Source: a virus
Direction: 5' to 3' (one strand)
Length of the DNA: 41,850 nt
IMG/VR virus record: IMGVR_UViG_3300042387_001899
Coordinates: 1-41,850 of that record
This document shows positions 1 to 7,400 of this stretch, in pieces. The notes under the pieces were generated by a model, which was given only the letters and a program-made list of their open reading frames with translations, searched no databases and was not told the DNA's origin. The position numbers and the translations under genes were made by a program. Within the stretch, counting starts at the first letter, position 1, and the number at the start of each line of letters is the position of its first letter.

Positions 1-3000
1 GCAATCAGCAAGAGACGCCCATCGAGTCGCAGGCGCAGGTTGTCGAGATCGGCGCAGACCCTACTGGCGCTTTCATCCCCTTCAGCGCCGGCGCAAAAGC
101 CATTGGCCTCTCCCGAGGCATGAAGATCGTCAGCGCCAAGACCGCCAGCGGCATCGAAAAACTCGCAGGCGGCCTTGTCAAAGGCAACGACATCCTCGCC
201 GAGCGTTTCGCCAAGGTTGTCACGGAAAAGACAGGCGTGAGCCCGCAAAACATCTCCGCCGCAGCAAACGCCATGACCTTTGGGCGCAATGTCGGCATCG
301 GTGGAGGTATCGCCGCAGGAGCAGCCGCAGTGGGCGCCCCTCCAGAAGTCAGCGCCACCATTGCCGGGTTCTACCCCGCCTACAAAGCAGGGCTCGGCGT
401 GCTCCGCAAGATCGAGACCGCAGCCGGAACCAGCAAGATCATTCTCCGCGAATCCGCCGACGCCACCAATGGCCTGGACCAAGCCGCCCGAGCCGCCGTG
501 TTGGCGAATCCCGCCGTGCCTTCCATTTTCAAAGAAGTCCTCGAGCGCCCAAGTCAGTTCGTGAGCATCGAGTCCACACCCGCCCGCCTCGCCGCGAATC
601 AAGCCCTCTCGCCGCAGATGCGGGCTTTCATGGGCAAGCTCTCCAACCCCGCCATCGTCCAAGCCGTCCGCGGATCCAGCGCCCTCGCCACAGGTGCCGT
701 GAAAGGTGCCGCAGCAAATGTCCCTTTCGCCCTCCTCGCCGCCAATGCCGGTCAGGATGAAGACGCCGCCGCTATGCTCGCCATGGGCGGCACCTTCGGC
801 GCCCTCGGCGGAGGAGTGGACCGCTTCACCGGCCTCGCCGAGCGTCGCCAGCAAGCCGCCCTCAGCGATGTGTCCCGCATGCTCGTCGATATCGAACTCA
901 ACGCCGGAGATGTCGGAAAAATGATGGCCACGCAGACGCCCGACAACCTCGTCAGGCTCGCCGCCATGCAAGGCACCTTCCGCAACAACCTCGATTTCGT
1001 CCCCCTCAGCGCCGAGGAATACGCCAAAAATGTAGACGCCCAAGGCGGAGCCGGAACCGCCGGCATGTTTGTGCAGGCCCCGCTCGGCGAACGCGCCAAG
1101 GTATTCATCAACCTCGACGCCCGCCGTGGAGGAGTCGAGCCCCACGAATTCGGCCACGCCCTCCTCGCCAGCGGTGCCCTCGACGGCCAGCAAAAATACG
1201 CCGCCCGAGCCTGGGTGGATAAAACCTACGGCCCCGAAGGCGTCCAAGCCCGCGCCGCTGAATACGCCAGCAACATCATCCGAGGCAAAAACGCCAGCGC
1301 CTTCCCCGACGGCAACTTCGAGATCAGCCCCGGCACACTCGCCGCCGAGATGGATAACCTCAGCCAAGGCGGACTCGCCCGAGGCGACATGGACGGCCTC
1401 GATTGGGCCCGCGACGAGATTTTTGCCGAGACCTTCGCCAAGGCCAGCAACACCATGGATTTCGCCGCCATCCGCCGAGGAGCCCCCGCCGGAGGCAACA
1501 TGCTCACCTTCGCCGAGAGCGTCCTCGGTGCCCAAGCCCGTGCCCTCAGCGCCAGCGGTGTGCGCATCGACCCGCAGACCGGCCAAGCCCTCGACACCCC
1601 CGGCAGCCTCTTTAAGGAAAACCCCATCCTCGCCACCGACAAGGCCCTCCTCACCCAGCTCGGCACCTACATCAACAACTACCGCCAGTGGGCCAACGAC
1701 CCCACCCACGAAAAGCCCCGCCCAAACCGCATCGCCCCCAGCGGCCGAGCCAGCGACATCGCCAACAATCCCCAGGTCACATTCTACGACCGAGGCGACG
1801 GCGTGATGGCGACCACCTTCGCTACGAAAGACCCCGTCACCGGCCAAGCCATCCTCCGCGACCAGCGCGACCTCAACAAAGAACACGCCAAGGTCAAAGA
1901 GCAGATCAAAAACATCGTCGGCTCCAAACTCATCGACCCCACAAACCCCGTCCTCGGCCCCAAGAAGACCGCAGACGGCCGCGTCACCGTGCGAGGCCGC
2001 GTCCTCCCGCCCAGCTTCGATTTCCTCAACGGCTTCATGCCCCACATCCGCGCCTTCGCCCGCCAGTTCGAGGCCCTCGGAGCCGCAGGCGAGAGCATGC
2101 AGGTCCGCTACCACGCCATCGGCAGCGGAGACACCGGCGCCATGCGAGTCAACCGCCTCGGCAACCTCGAAGCCATCACCCGCGAAGTCATCCCCTGGGG
2201 ATGGGAACTCACCAAACCAGGCAACCTCAACGCCACCGTGCTCGACCTCTCGCAATTCCGCAAACGCGCCATGCGAGGCATCGCCGAGCGCAACCCCGCC
2301 CTCGCCCCCTTCGATTGGGACATGGGCAAGATCGAAGCCGACCTCAAGACCTACATGGAGAACCACCGGCAGGAACTCCCCGGCAGCACCAAGATCGGCG
2401 AAGAAAAGCGCGACGCCATCAACGCCATCCTCGGCATCGCCACCACCAAAAACCGCGAGCGCAACGCCCTCTCCGGCAGCTTCGGCCCCGGCAGCGCCAT
2501 CAAACAATTCCGCCTCGACCGCGTAGACGCCGCCGTAGGCACCGGCCGCACCGGCTTCCACTTCGACTACGACCGCGCCAACCGCAACTTCATGCCCGAC
2601 AAGCCAGCCCCCATGCCGGACTTGTCAAGAGACCTGCCAGGGCAGGCCATGCCGGATGTTAACCCGATTGAAGACTCTGCGCGGAAGATTCACTCTGTAT
2701 ACGATCAAAGCCTGCTCGCAAAAGACCGCGACACGGCGCTCTATCCACAAAATCCGGTTCAAGGAAGCGTAGTCCTACCGCCTCGATACGGTCTCATTGG
2801 TAATGCGCCTGGTATGCCCAAAAATTTTACTGAAGTGCGCGAATTGGTGAAGTTGCTGGCAGATCGCGTTGAAGACACTGGCCTGCGAGAAACTGAATTT
2901 GCGCAGAAGAGTGCTCGCTTTTATTCCGACATGGCAAGCGAAGCAGTAACTCTGGCCGAAATTATTGATCCACAAATCACCGGCATCGAGCGTTTTAATC

Positions 3001-3896
3001 GCGCTGACGAAATGCTTCGGTATTTAGCGCTTGGTAGCCCTCGCACAAATGTTCCTGTCAACAGCACTAAATCGGCTGGAGCTGCGGCAGCGGCGCTTGG
3101 AGGATTCACTGCCGGCTACAAAATGGGATTTGGAGAGTTGCAACGCGCAACGCGCCAAACGCAAACCGATTTTAATGCCGGTAAACACTTTGATATGGAA
3201 ATCAAAGGCGTCCAAGACAAAGTCCGAACATTCTATATCAACGGTCTTTCGGAGCTCATCGAACTGGCTCGTAAAAACGGCGACACTGCGGCGGTTGAAA
3301 TGCTTCAAACACGAGCTGCAAAATCACTCAAACTTGTTGACCCAACCGCGTCCAACATAACTCCGCAACAACTTGCAGAGACCGAGCGAATCTTGGATGG
3401 TAAAGCCACCATCGACATGTGGGATATGGCAGCCAAGCGTGTTGCTGTGCCGGGTTTTATTCTTGATCCCAAAAAACGGACAGACCTGAAACAACCATTT
3501 GAGTGGACGCAAAAAAGCAAGGCCGCCAAAGACACAATCGGATCTCCCCGCTGGGCCAAAGTTGCAAAAGAGCTCGGCGTCGAATCTCCAGCAGAACTTC
3601 GCTATCAGCAAGCAAGAACGCTGGGCATTGAAGGAAACTTTGATTGGACCGCAGAAACATGGAAAGCCCGTGTAGATAGTGAAACCTCGTTTGCCGGTGC
3701 AGATTTTACAACTTACACCGCAAGCACCGAAGCTGGGTTGTCCCCTGGAGGTGGAGGGCGACTTTACGATGCGCAGCAGGCTATCGATGGAATGTTGGCA
3801 GACGAACTAAATCGCCGCGGGCTGGCATCCATGTTTGGAAAGCAAAAGCTATTTGCACGCAACGCGCAGGAAATCCTGTGGGCTATTGAAAAGTAA
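1..3896 (+). CDS. Giant polyvalent virion protein with HExxH metallopeptidase domain (5' end outside window)
   Basis: The frame is open from the left edge (codons begin at base 3) and the first in-window ATG at 120 is probably internal, so at least 1297 residues of a larger protein are seen. Counting from that ATG, HEFGH lies at residues 342-346 (nt 1143-1157), a zinc-metallopeptidase HExxH signature. DEIFAETF at about 433-440 may supply the third glutamate ligand of a gluzincin-type site. Gly/Ala-rich hydrophobic stretches near residues 60-80 and 195-235 could be membrane-interacting. Giant multi-domain 'polyvalent' proteins with peptidase domains are known in phages and are thought to be injected with the DNA. 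The neighbouring internal virion proteins on the right edge agree with this. Codon use changes abruptly near nt 2640, from strongly C-ending to mixed, lower-GC codons, which suggests a recombination joint. The gene ends at TAA 3894-3896, but the frame continues open beyond it. Confidence 0.72.
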   Translation, partial: NQQETPIESQAQVVEIGADPTGAFIPFSAGAKAIGLSRGMKIVSAKTASGIEKLAGGLVKGNDILAERFAKVVTEKTGVSPQNISAAANAMTFGRNVGIGGGIAAGAAAVGAPPEVSATIAGFYPAYKAGLGVLRKIETAAGTSKIILRESADATNGLDQAARAAVLANPAVPSIFKEVLERPSQFVSIESTPARLAANQALSPQMRAFMGKLSNPAIVQAVRGSSALATGAVKGAAANVPFALLAANAGQDEDAAAMLAMGGTFGALGGGVDRFTGLAERRQQAALSDVSRMLVDIELNAGDVGKMMATQTPDNLVRLAAMQGTFRNNLDFVPLSAEEYAKNVDAQGGAGTAGMFVQAPLGERAKVFINLDARRGGVEPHEFGHALLASGALDGQQKYAARAWVDKTYGPEGVQARAAEYASNIIRGKNASAFPDGNFEISPGTLAAEMDNLSQGGLARGDMDGLDWARDEIFAETFAKASNTMDFAAIRRGAPAGGNMLTFAESVLGAQARALSASGVRIDPQTGQALDTPGSLFKENPILATDKALLTQLGTYINNYRQWANDPTHEKPRPNRIAPSGRASDIANNPQVTFYDRGDGVMATTFATKDPVTGQAILRDQRDLNKEHAKVKEQIKNIVGSKLIDPTNPVLGPKKTADGRVTVRGRVLPPSFDFLNGFMPHIRAFARQFEALGAAGESMQVRYHAIGSGDTGAMRVNRLGNLEAITREVIPWGWELTKPGNLNATVLDLSQFRKRAMRGIAERNPALAPFDWDMGKIEADLKTYMENHRQELPGSTKIGEEKRDAINAILGIATTKNRERNALSGSFGPGSAIKQFRLDRVDAAVGTGRTGFHFDYDRANRNFMPDKPAPMPDLSRDLPGQAMPDVNPIEDSARKIHSVYDQSLLAKDRDTALYPQNPVQGSVVLPPRYGLIGNAPGMPKNFTEVRELVKLLADRVEDTGLRETEFAQKSARFYSDMASEAVTLAEIIDPQITGIERFNRADEMLRYLALGSPRTNVPVNSTKSAGAAAAALGGFTAGYKMGFGELQRATRQTQTDFNAGKHFDMEIKGVQDKVRTFYINGLSELIELARKNGDTAAVEMLQTRAAKSLKLVDPTASNITPQQLAETERILDGKATIDMWDMAAKRVAVPGFILDPKKRTDLKQPFEWTQKSKAAKDTIGSPRWAKVAKELGVESPAELRYQQARTLGIEGNFDWTAETWKARVDSETSFAGADFTTYTASTEAGLSPGGGGRLYDAQQAIDGMLADELNRRGLASMFGKQKLFARNAQEILWAIEK

Positions 3897-5282
3897 GATA
3901 ACCCAATTCTTGCCAACAACGACCTGTCTCTTTTCAGCGACAGCATCCAACCGCTCAAGCAGGAGCTGCAAGCAATCGCTGGCACAGGAGGTCAACGCAA
4001 TGCCCGCGGAGCACAAGTGCTCGACGCCATGGAGCGAGCTTATACAGCAATGGCAAAGCAAGAAATGCCGTTTGAGGTAGCCACGGTTGGCACTGGACGC
4101 ACTGCTACAGCAATCAACTCGGCACTTCAGACAATGGAGCAAGCCGGAGACAAGCAGTCGCTCGCAAGGCTCACAGCACACTTCGCCAATAATCTGGCCG
4201 ATCAATTGACCGGCCTGGCAACACAGCACGGCATCAAGCTGCAAGTTGATTCGGTGAAAACCGACCTCGGTGGCTTTACAATGAACGACGGCGTCTACAC
4301 CGAAACACCTCAGATCACCGCCGTGATCCGCGGCGACAGAGGCGACACAAAATACCTGATGCAGGTCGTGAACGAAGCGGTCGAGCAGCAAGGTGGTAAC
4401 ATTTTCCGCCGGCCAAGCGTCAAAGAATTGTATGACCCGGCCGTCGAGAAACAACCTGTTGTTTCGTTTGAAACCGGACCAATGACAACCGCGCAGAGAA
4501 CGGCATTTGTGACCGACCTGGCAAAAATCCGAGACAGCAACGGCAACAGAATTTTCACCGGCTACACACCTTCAGACAAAGGCGTGTTTATCGGCGGCCA
4601 GTTTTATGATGGTAATTTTAATCAAGCGGTTCGCACAAATTCACAAGCGATTGACGCCACGATGAAAAAGCACGGCCTGTCGGTGATGACGATTGAGGAA
4701 ATGATCGTTCCATCATACCGTTCGTCGGACCCTGTATCGCCAAGCGCATTCCGAGACGCAGTGCAAAAATTGTTTTACGATAAAGCCGTCAGCGGCATTG
4801 CAGCGAACGCGCCGACATCGGTCCTGCAACCAGCAAATGTTGAGGCCAACCTCAAATCTCGCTTAAAGAAAAACGAGACGATGTTTATTGGCCGAGAGGA
4901 GTTGGACGCACTTGCCAAAGCAATAACCGAAAGCGAAAGCATGTCTGCTGACCAAGCGCTGGCTCGCGCTGGGCAGTCGATGGAAATCCCAGGAACTAAA
5001 AAAATGCAGGCGGCATTTGCCGATTATGTCCGCGGCAAGAAAACCAAATTTGAAGCGCTGCCAGCGGAAGACAAAAAAGCCGTGTCTACATATATCAAGC
5101 AGGCCCGCGATACAGCTAAAACTCTGCGCGACCAAGAAGCGGCATTTTCTAAAGCTGCAAAAGATGGCATTCGTAAGCGCCGAGCTGAGATTGCCGAGCG
5201 TTATGACCCACAAAGAGCGCTTGACGAGATTGACGCCGCAGACCTTATGGGATATATGGAAGGGTCGGAGGTAGCAAAATGA
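3897..5282 (+). CDS. C-terminal continuation of the giant protein (after in-frame TAA), or separate gene from GTG 4017
   Basis: This stretch is in exactly the same frame as the preceding gene and has no stop between the TAA at 3894-3896 and the TGA at 5280-5282. The conceptual translation runs smoothly across the stop (LWAIEK, stop, DNPILANNDLSLF). It may be the severed C-terminal part of the polyvalent protein, reached by readthrough or broken by a nonsense mutation. It could also be an independent 421-aa gene starting at GTG 4017, which has GGAG five bases upstream; ATG 4029 is another option. No family was recognised. The last 100 residues are lysine/arginine- and glutamate-rich and probably helical (AKTLRDQEAAFSKAAKDG), and end in an acidic tail. 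Codon use matches the 3' half of the preceding gene, which supports a common origin. It overlaps the next gene by ATGA. Confidence 0.62.
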   Translation, partial: DNPILANNDLSLFSDSIQPLKQELQAIAGTGGQRNARGAQVLDAMERAYTAMAKQEMPFEVATVGTGRTATAINSALQTMEQAGDKQSLARLTAHFANNLADQLTGLATQHGIKLQVDSVKTDLGGFTMNDGVYTETPQITAVIRGDRGDTKYLMQVVNEAVEQQGGNIFRRPSVKELYDPAVEKQPVVSFETGPMTTAQRTAFVTDLAKIRDSNGNRIFTGYTPSDKGVFIGGQFYDGNFNQAVRTNSQAIDATMKKHGLSVMTIEEMIVPSYRSSDPVSPSAFRDAVQKLFYDKAVSGIAANAPTSVLQPANVEANLKSRLKKNETMFIGREELDALAKAITESESMSADQALARAGQSMEIPGTKKMQAAFADYVRGKKTKFEALPAEDKKAVSTYIKQARDTAKTLRDQEAAFSKAAKDGIRKRRAEIAERYDPQRALDEIDAADLMGYMEGSEVAK

Positions 5283-5476
5283 CTCAACAAGAACTCATAG
5301 AAAAGCAGCGCAAGCAGCGAGAAGACATTGATTGGATTAATGCGAAGTTTTCACGCCCTGGTGCCTGGAGCATCGGCAAGGAGCTGGGCGAGAATGATGC
5401 GTTCGTCGCCCTGGGAATCCGCAACGCCAAAATCTCCCCGCGGCAAGACGCCTCGATAGCAAAAGACGAGGCGTAA
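5279..5476 (+). CDS. Small hypothetical phage protein (65 aa)
   Basis: The ATG overlaps the TGA of the preceding gene (ATGA), so it is probably translationally coupled to it. The N-terminal half is highly charged and helical (LIEKQRKQREDIDWINAKF). The rest reads SRPGAWSIGKELGENDAFVALGIRN and then a short tail. No function was recognised. It is the last plus-strand gene before the convergent integrase, and its final codons and stop lie inside an inverted repeat that could end transcription. By position it may be a late virion-associated protein. Confidence 0.6.
   Translation: MTQQELIEKQRKQREDIDWINAKFSRPGAWSIGKELGENDAFVALGIRNAKISPRQDASIAKDEA
5448..5474. terminator. Inverted repeat between convergent genes (possible bidirectional terminator)
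   Basis: ACGCCTCG at 5448-5455 and CGAGGCGT at 5467-5474 form a perfect 8-bp stem with an 11-base loop. It sits between the ends of the plus-strand late operon and the minus-strand integrase. Neither strand has a good U-run immediately after the stem, so intrinsic termination is uncertain. Confidence 0.4.
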
Positions 5477-6472
5477 TCACAACCCCCAAAACCTCTCCGC
5501 CTCCGCCTGCCGGACTGCTCGCGCATAGGTTTTGTTCACCATCTGCGGCGACGAGTGCCCGAGGAAAAACGCCGTCTTCCCCGCATCCTGCCACATTGCC
5601 AAGTGCATCGAGGCCGCCGTGTGGCGCAGGCAATTCTGCGGCCACTCGTCCCATCCCATTTCTTCAGCCAATGCCGTGCGTGAACGCTTAATCGAACTTT
5701 CCTCCAGGCAGTCCCATTTCTTCGGCAGACGCCGAGTCAGAGCAGGCAAGATCGGCACATAGCGCTTCCTCGGCACCGGATCAGTGGACTTGATCCTTGG
5801 CACTAAAATCTCTGTCGCCTCCACATGGTCCGGCACACAGCCCGCCACCTCGCTCATCCGCATCCCTCCAAACACCCCCAGCACCAACCAAGCCCGCAGC
5901 CGGTCATCCTCCGCCGTCAACTCCAGCAACCGCTCCACATTTTCCACCGTCAGCAAATGATGCACCGCCGTCTTCTTCGGCACCTCCGCCTTCAGCACCG
6001 GCGACTTCTCGATGTAGTCGTATCTGACGAGCCAGTTGAAAAACAGCCGCAGATAAACAAACCCCTGCGCCCGCGTCGTCCCGCTCCATCCCTTCCGGCC
6101 GAGGAACGCATCAATCGTGCGTGCCGACACCGCCCCCAAATCCAGACCGCCAAACTTCTCCGAAAACTCGCCCAGCCACCACTCCACTAACCGCAGGTGA
6201 TTTCCCCGCAGGCTATCCCGCCTCGCCGCCAAGAAATCCTTTATCCCCTTCGACACCGTCATCCCCTTCGCATTCTCAAAAGAATCCGTCCCCTGCCGGG
6301 TCAACTGCTCCAAGGTCTGCTGCCGAGCCTGCTCCGCCTCCCCCCAGCTCTCAAAAAAACGCCGCTCCACCTTCCCCCCAATCCGCCGCCTCAACCGCCA
6401 AACTTTTTTTCCCCTTAAAACGAACTCCGTCACCGTCACCGACACACTTCCCGTCTCAATATGTTTTTTCAT
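5477..6472 (-). CDS. int: Tyrosine-family phage integrase
   Basis: 331 aa, a normal length for a phage tyrosine recombinase that catalyses site-specific integration and excision. An N-terminal arm-binding-like region (1-60, with VWRLRRRIGGKVERRFF) and a SAM-like core-binding region (about 70-160) precede the catalytic domain. Catalytic residues visible are Arg205 in GGMRMSEV, Arg283 in NCLRHTAAS, His306 in LGHSS and the nucleophile Tyr316 in NKTYAR. The usual first His of the HxxR box is replaced by Asn280. The ATG at 6472-6470 is followed by MKKHIETGS. It is transcribed away from the attachment site, which lies about 140 bases upstream. AGTAGCA[A/C]C repeats and GTTGCCAC repeats in the upstream region probably bind a regulator and the integrase arm domain. 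Confidence 0.95.
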   Translation of the reverse strand: MKKHIETGSVSVTVTEFVLRGKKVWRLRRRIGGKVERRFFESWGEAEQARQQTLEQLTRQGTDSFENAKGMTVSKGIKDFLAARRDSLRGNHLRLVEWWLGEFSEKFGGLDLGAVSARTIDAFLGRKGWSGTTRAQGFVYLRLFFNWLVRYDYIEKSPVLKAEVPKKTAVHHLLTVENVERLLELTAEDDRLRAWLVLGVFGGMRMSEVAGCVPDHVEATEILVPRIKSTDPVPRKRYVPILPALTRRLPKKWDCLEESSIKRSRTALAEEMGWDEWPQNCLRHTAASMHLAMWQDAGKTAFFLGHSSPQMVNKTYARAVRQAEAERFWGL

Positions 6473-6484
6473 GTTGCTCTATCT

Positions 6485-6543
6485 GTTGCCACCGTTGCCA
6501 TGAAAAGGCAAATTCCATTACTAAAGTAGCAACAAGTAGCACC
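6485..6543. promoter_or_regulatory. int upstream region with GTTGCCAC and AGTAGCA(A/C)C repeats
   Basis: GTTGCCAC at 6485 and GTTGCCAT at 6494 are near-direct repeats just before the int start. AGTAGCAAC at 6525 and AGTAGCACC at 6535 are spaced 10 bp, one helical turn. The second motif is identical to three copies between the divergent RHH regulator genes (7761, 7881, 7900). I infer operator sites for an RHH repressor and arm-type sites for the integrase. No clear -35/-10 pair was identified. Confidence 0.5.
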
Positions 6544-6613
6544 ACATGCCAAAACCCCGCAGACCCAGTAAACAAGCACCTCTCCAGCCGTATCTCCTTG
6601 CACAAAAGAAGAG

Positions 6614-6657
6614 AGCCGACGGCGGGAATCGAACCCGCATACATCGATTACGAATCG
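6614..6657 (-). other. attP: Phage attachment site (attP): 3' half of tRNA-Thr(CGT)
   Basis: Read on the minus strand, the segment holds the anticodon loop TTCGTAA (anticodon CGT at 6652-6650), the 3' anticodon stem, a 5-bp T-stem GCGGG/CCCGC with loop TTCGATT, and a 7-nt 3' acceptor strand CGTCGGC. The upstream sequence gives no matching 5' acceptor (GCCGACG) or D-arm, so it is not a functional tRNA gene. Phages that integrate into tRNA genes carry the 3' part of the gene next to int so that recombination restores the host tRNA. Identity with the expected anticodon stem stops after CGA at about 6657, which marks the probable core border. Confidence 0.8.
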
Positions 6658-6694
6658 TGTTTTCTGCCATTGGTTAGCAATAGGTTATGGCGTG

Positions 6695-6715
6695 TGTTGC
6701 CACGCTGTTGCCACG
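6695..6715 (+). repeat. Paired TGTTGCCAC repeats on the far side of attP
   Basis: TGTTGCCAC occurs at 6695-6703 and 6707-6715, 12 bp apart. The same 9-mer occurs at 6484-6492 on the other side of the tRNA-derived core. Arm-type integrase sites flanking a core have this arrangement. The assignment is inferred from position and repetition. Confidence 0.45.
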
Positions 6716-6722
6716 GCAGGCG

Positions 6723-7118
6723 TTATTTTTGCGAGAGGGTGAGGGGTTTGGGGTTGGGGTAGAGGTGGGCGTGGGGGTGGATGAAGGCGACTTTTTTTGG
6801 TGGGATGGTGGTGGTGAAAAAATGTTGTTCTTGAGAAGTGCCGTCCCAGAAGCGGGCTCGGATGATTTGGACGGGGTTGCCGTTGAGGGGCCAGCCTCCT
6901 TGGTAGCAGCGCTTGAGCTCGAGGGTGCAGGGGCTGATGCCGACGACATCGCCGTTGAGGTCGATCATGGCGCCGTAGGGGAGGGTGTGGATTTCGACGG
7001 TGCGGTCGCTGTGCTTGGCTTCCCAGGCTTTTTTGCTGGCCTCAAGGTCGATGGTGCTTTTAGTGGCGCAGCCGCTCAGGAACAAGGCGAGGGCGAGAAG
7101 CAGAAGAGAGGTTTTCAT
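6723..7118 (-). CDS. PEGA-like lipoprotein (131 aa)
   Basis: Residues 1-17 are a lipoprotein signal peptide with lipobox LSGC (Cys17), so the mature protein would be lipid-anchored in the envelope. The mature part contains LPYGAMIDLNGDVVGISPC, close to the PEGA repeat pattern (PxGAxVxxNGxxxGxTP), a small beta domain common in envelope proteins. The gene overlaps the stop of its upstream neighbour by ATGA. It lies on the minus strand with int and the RHH regulator, the strand usually expressed in a lysogen. This suggests a lysogenic-conversion or superinfection-exclusion role, which is inference. It has no part in virion assembly that I can see. Confidence 0.72.
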   Translation of the reverse strand: MKTSLLLLALALFLSGCATKSTIDLEASKKAWEAKHSDRTVEIHTLPYGAMIDLNGDVVGISPCTLELKRCYQGGWPLNGNPVQIIRARFWDGTSQEQHFFTTTIPPKKVAFIHPHAHLYPNPKPLTLSQK

Positions 7119-7393
7119 TTTTGAAAAAGTTGGAATTTTTTAAGCTCTTTTGAACTGACTTGCATTTGATGGACGCGGTAGACGCGACCGGGGGCTATTT
7201 TTTCATAGGAGGATTTGACATTTTCGGCTTCGGCTTCGTTGTCCATGAATCCAAAAACAAGAATGACATTATGCCATTCATTCATGACTGGGCTGTATTG
7301 CTGGACCATGCTGACTTCTTTTTTTTCGCCGGGATAAAAAAAATACAAAAGCATGCCGATACCTGCCGCAATCCAGAGCCAATTTGTTTTCAT
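7115..7393 (-). CDS. Small membrane-anchored protein (92 aa)
   Basis: Translation from ATG 7393-7391 starts MKTNWLWIAAGIGMLLYFFY, one N-terminal transmembrane segment, followed by a soluble part with VILVFGFMDNEAEAENVKSSYEKIAPGRVYRV. This looks like a small alpha/beta domain reminiscent of SPOR-like or sporulation-repeat folds, but the match is weak. A longer version would start 11 codons upstream at 7426, but MKTNWLW makes a better membrane anchor. Its stop overlaps the downstream lipoprotein start, so the two are probably co-translated and may act together at the envelope of the lysogen. Confidence 0.6.
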   Translation of the reverse strand: MKTNWLWIAAGIGMLLYFFYPGEKKEVSMVQQYSPVMNEWHNVILVFGFMDNEAEAENVKSSYEKIAPGRVYRVHQMQVSSKELKKFQLFQK

Positions 7394-7400
7394 GGCGAGG

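Noticed and set aside
3894-3896. General recoding of TAA as an amino acid in this phage
   Set aside because: Many well-defined genes here end properly at TAA (for example 13950, 22078, 38515), so the interruption needs a local explanation.
6600-6700. Complete tRNA-Thr gene
   Set aside because: The 5' acceptor strand and D-arm that would pair with the 3' half are absent, so it is a partial attachment-site copy.
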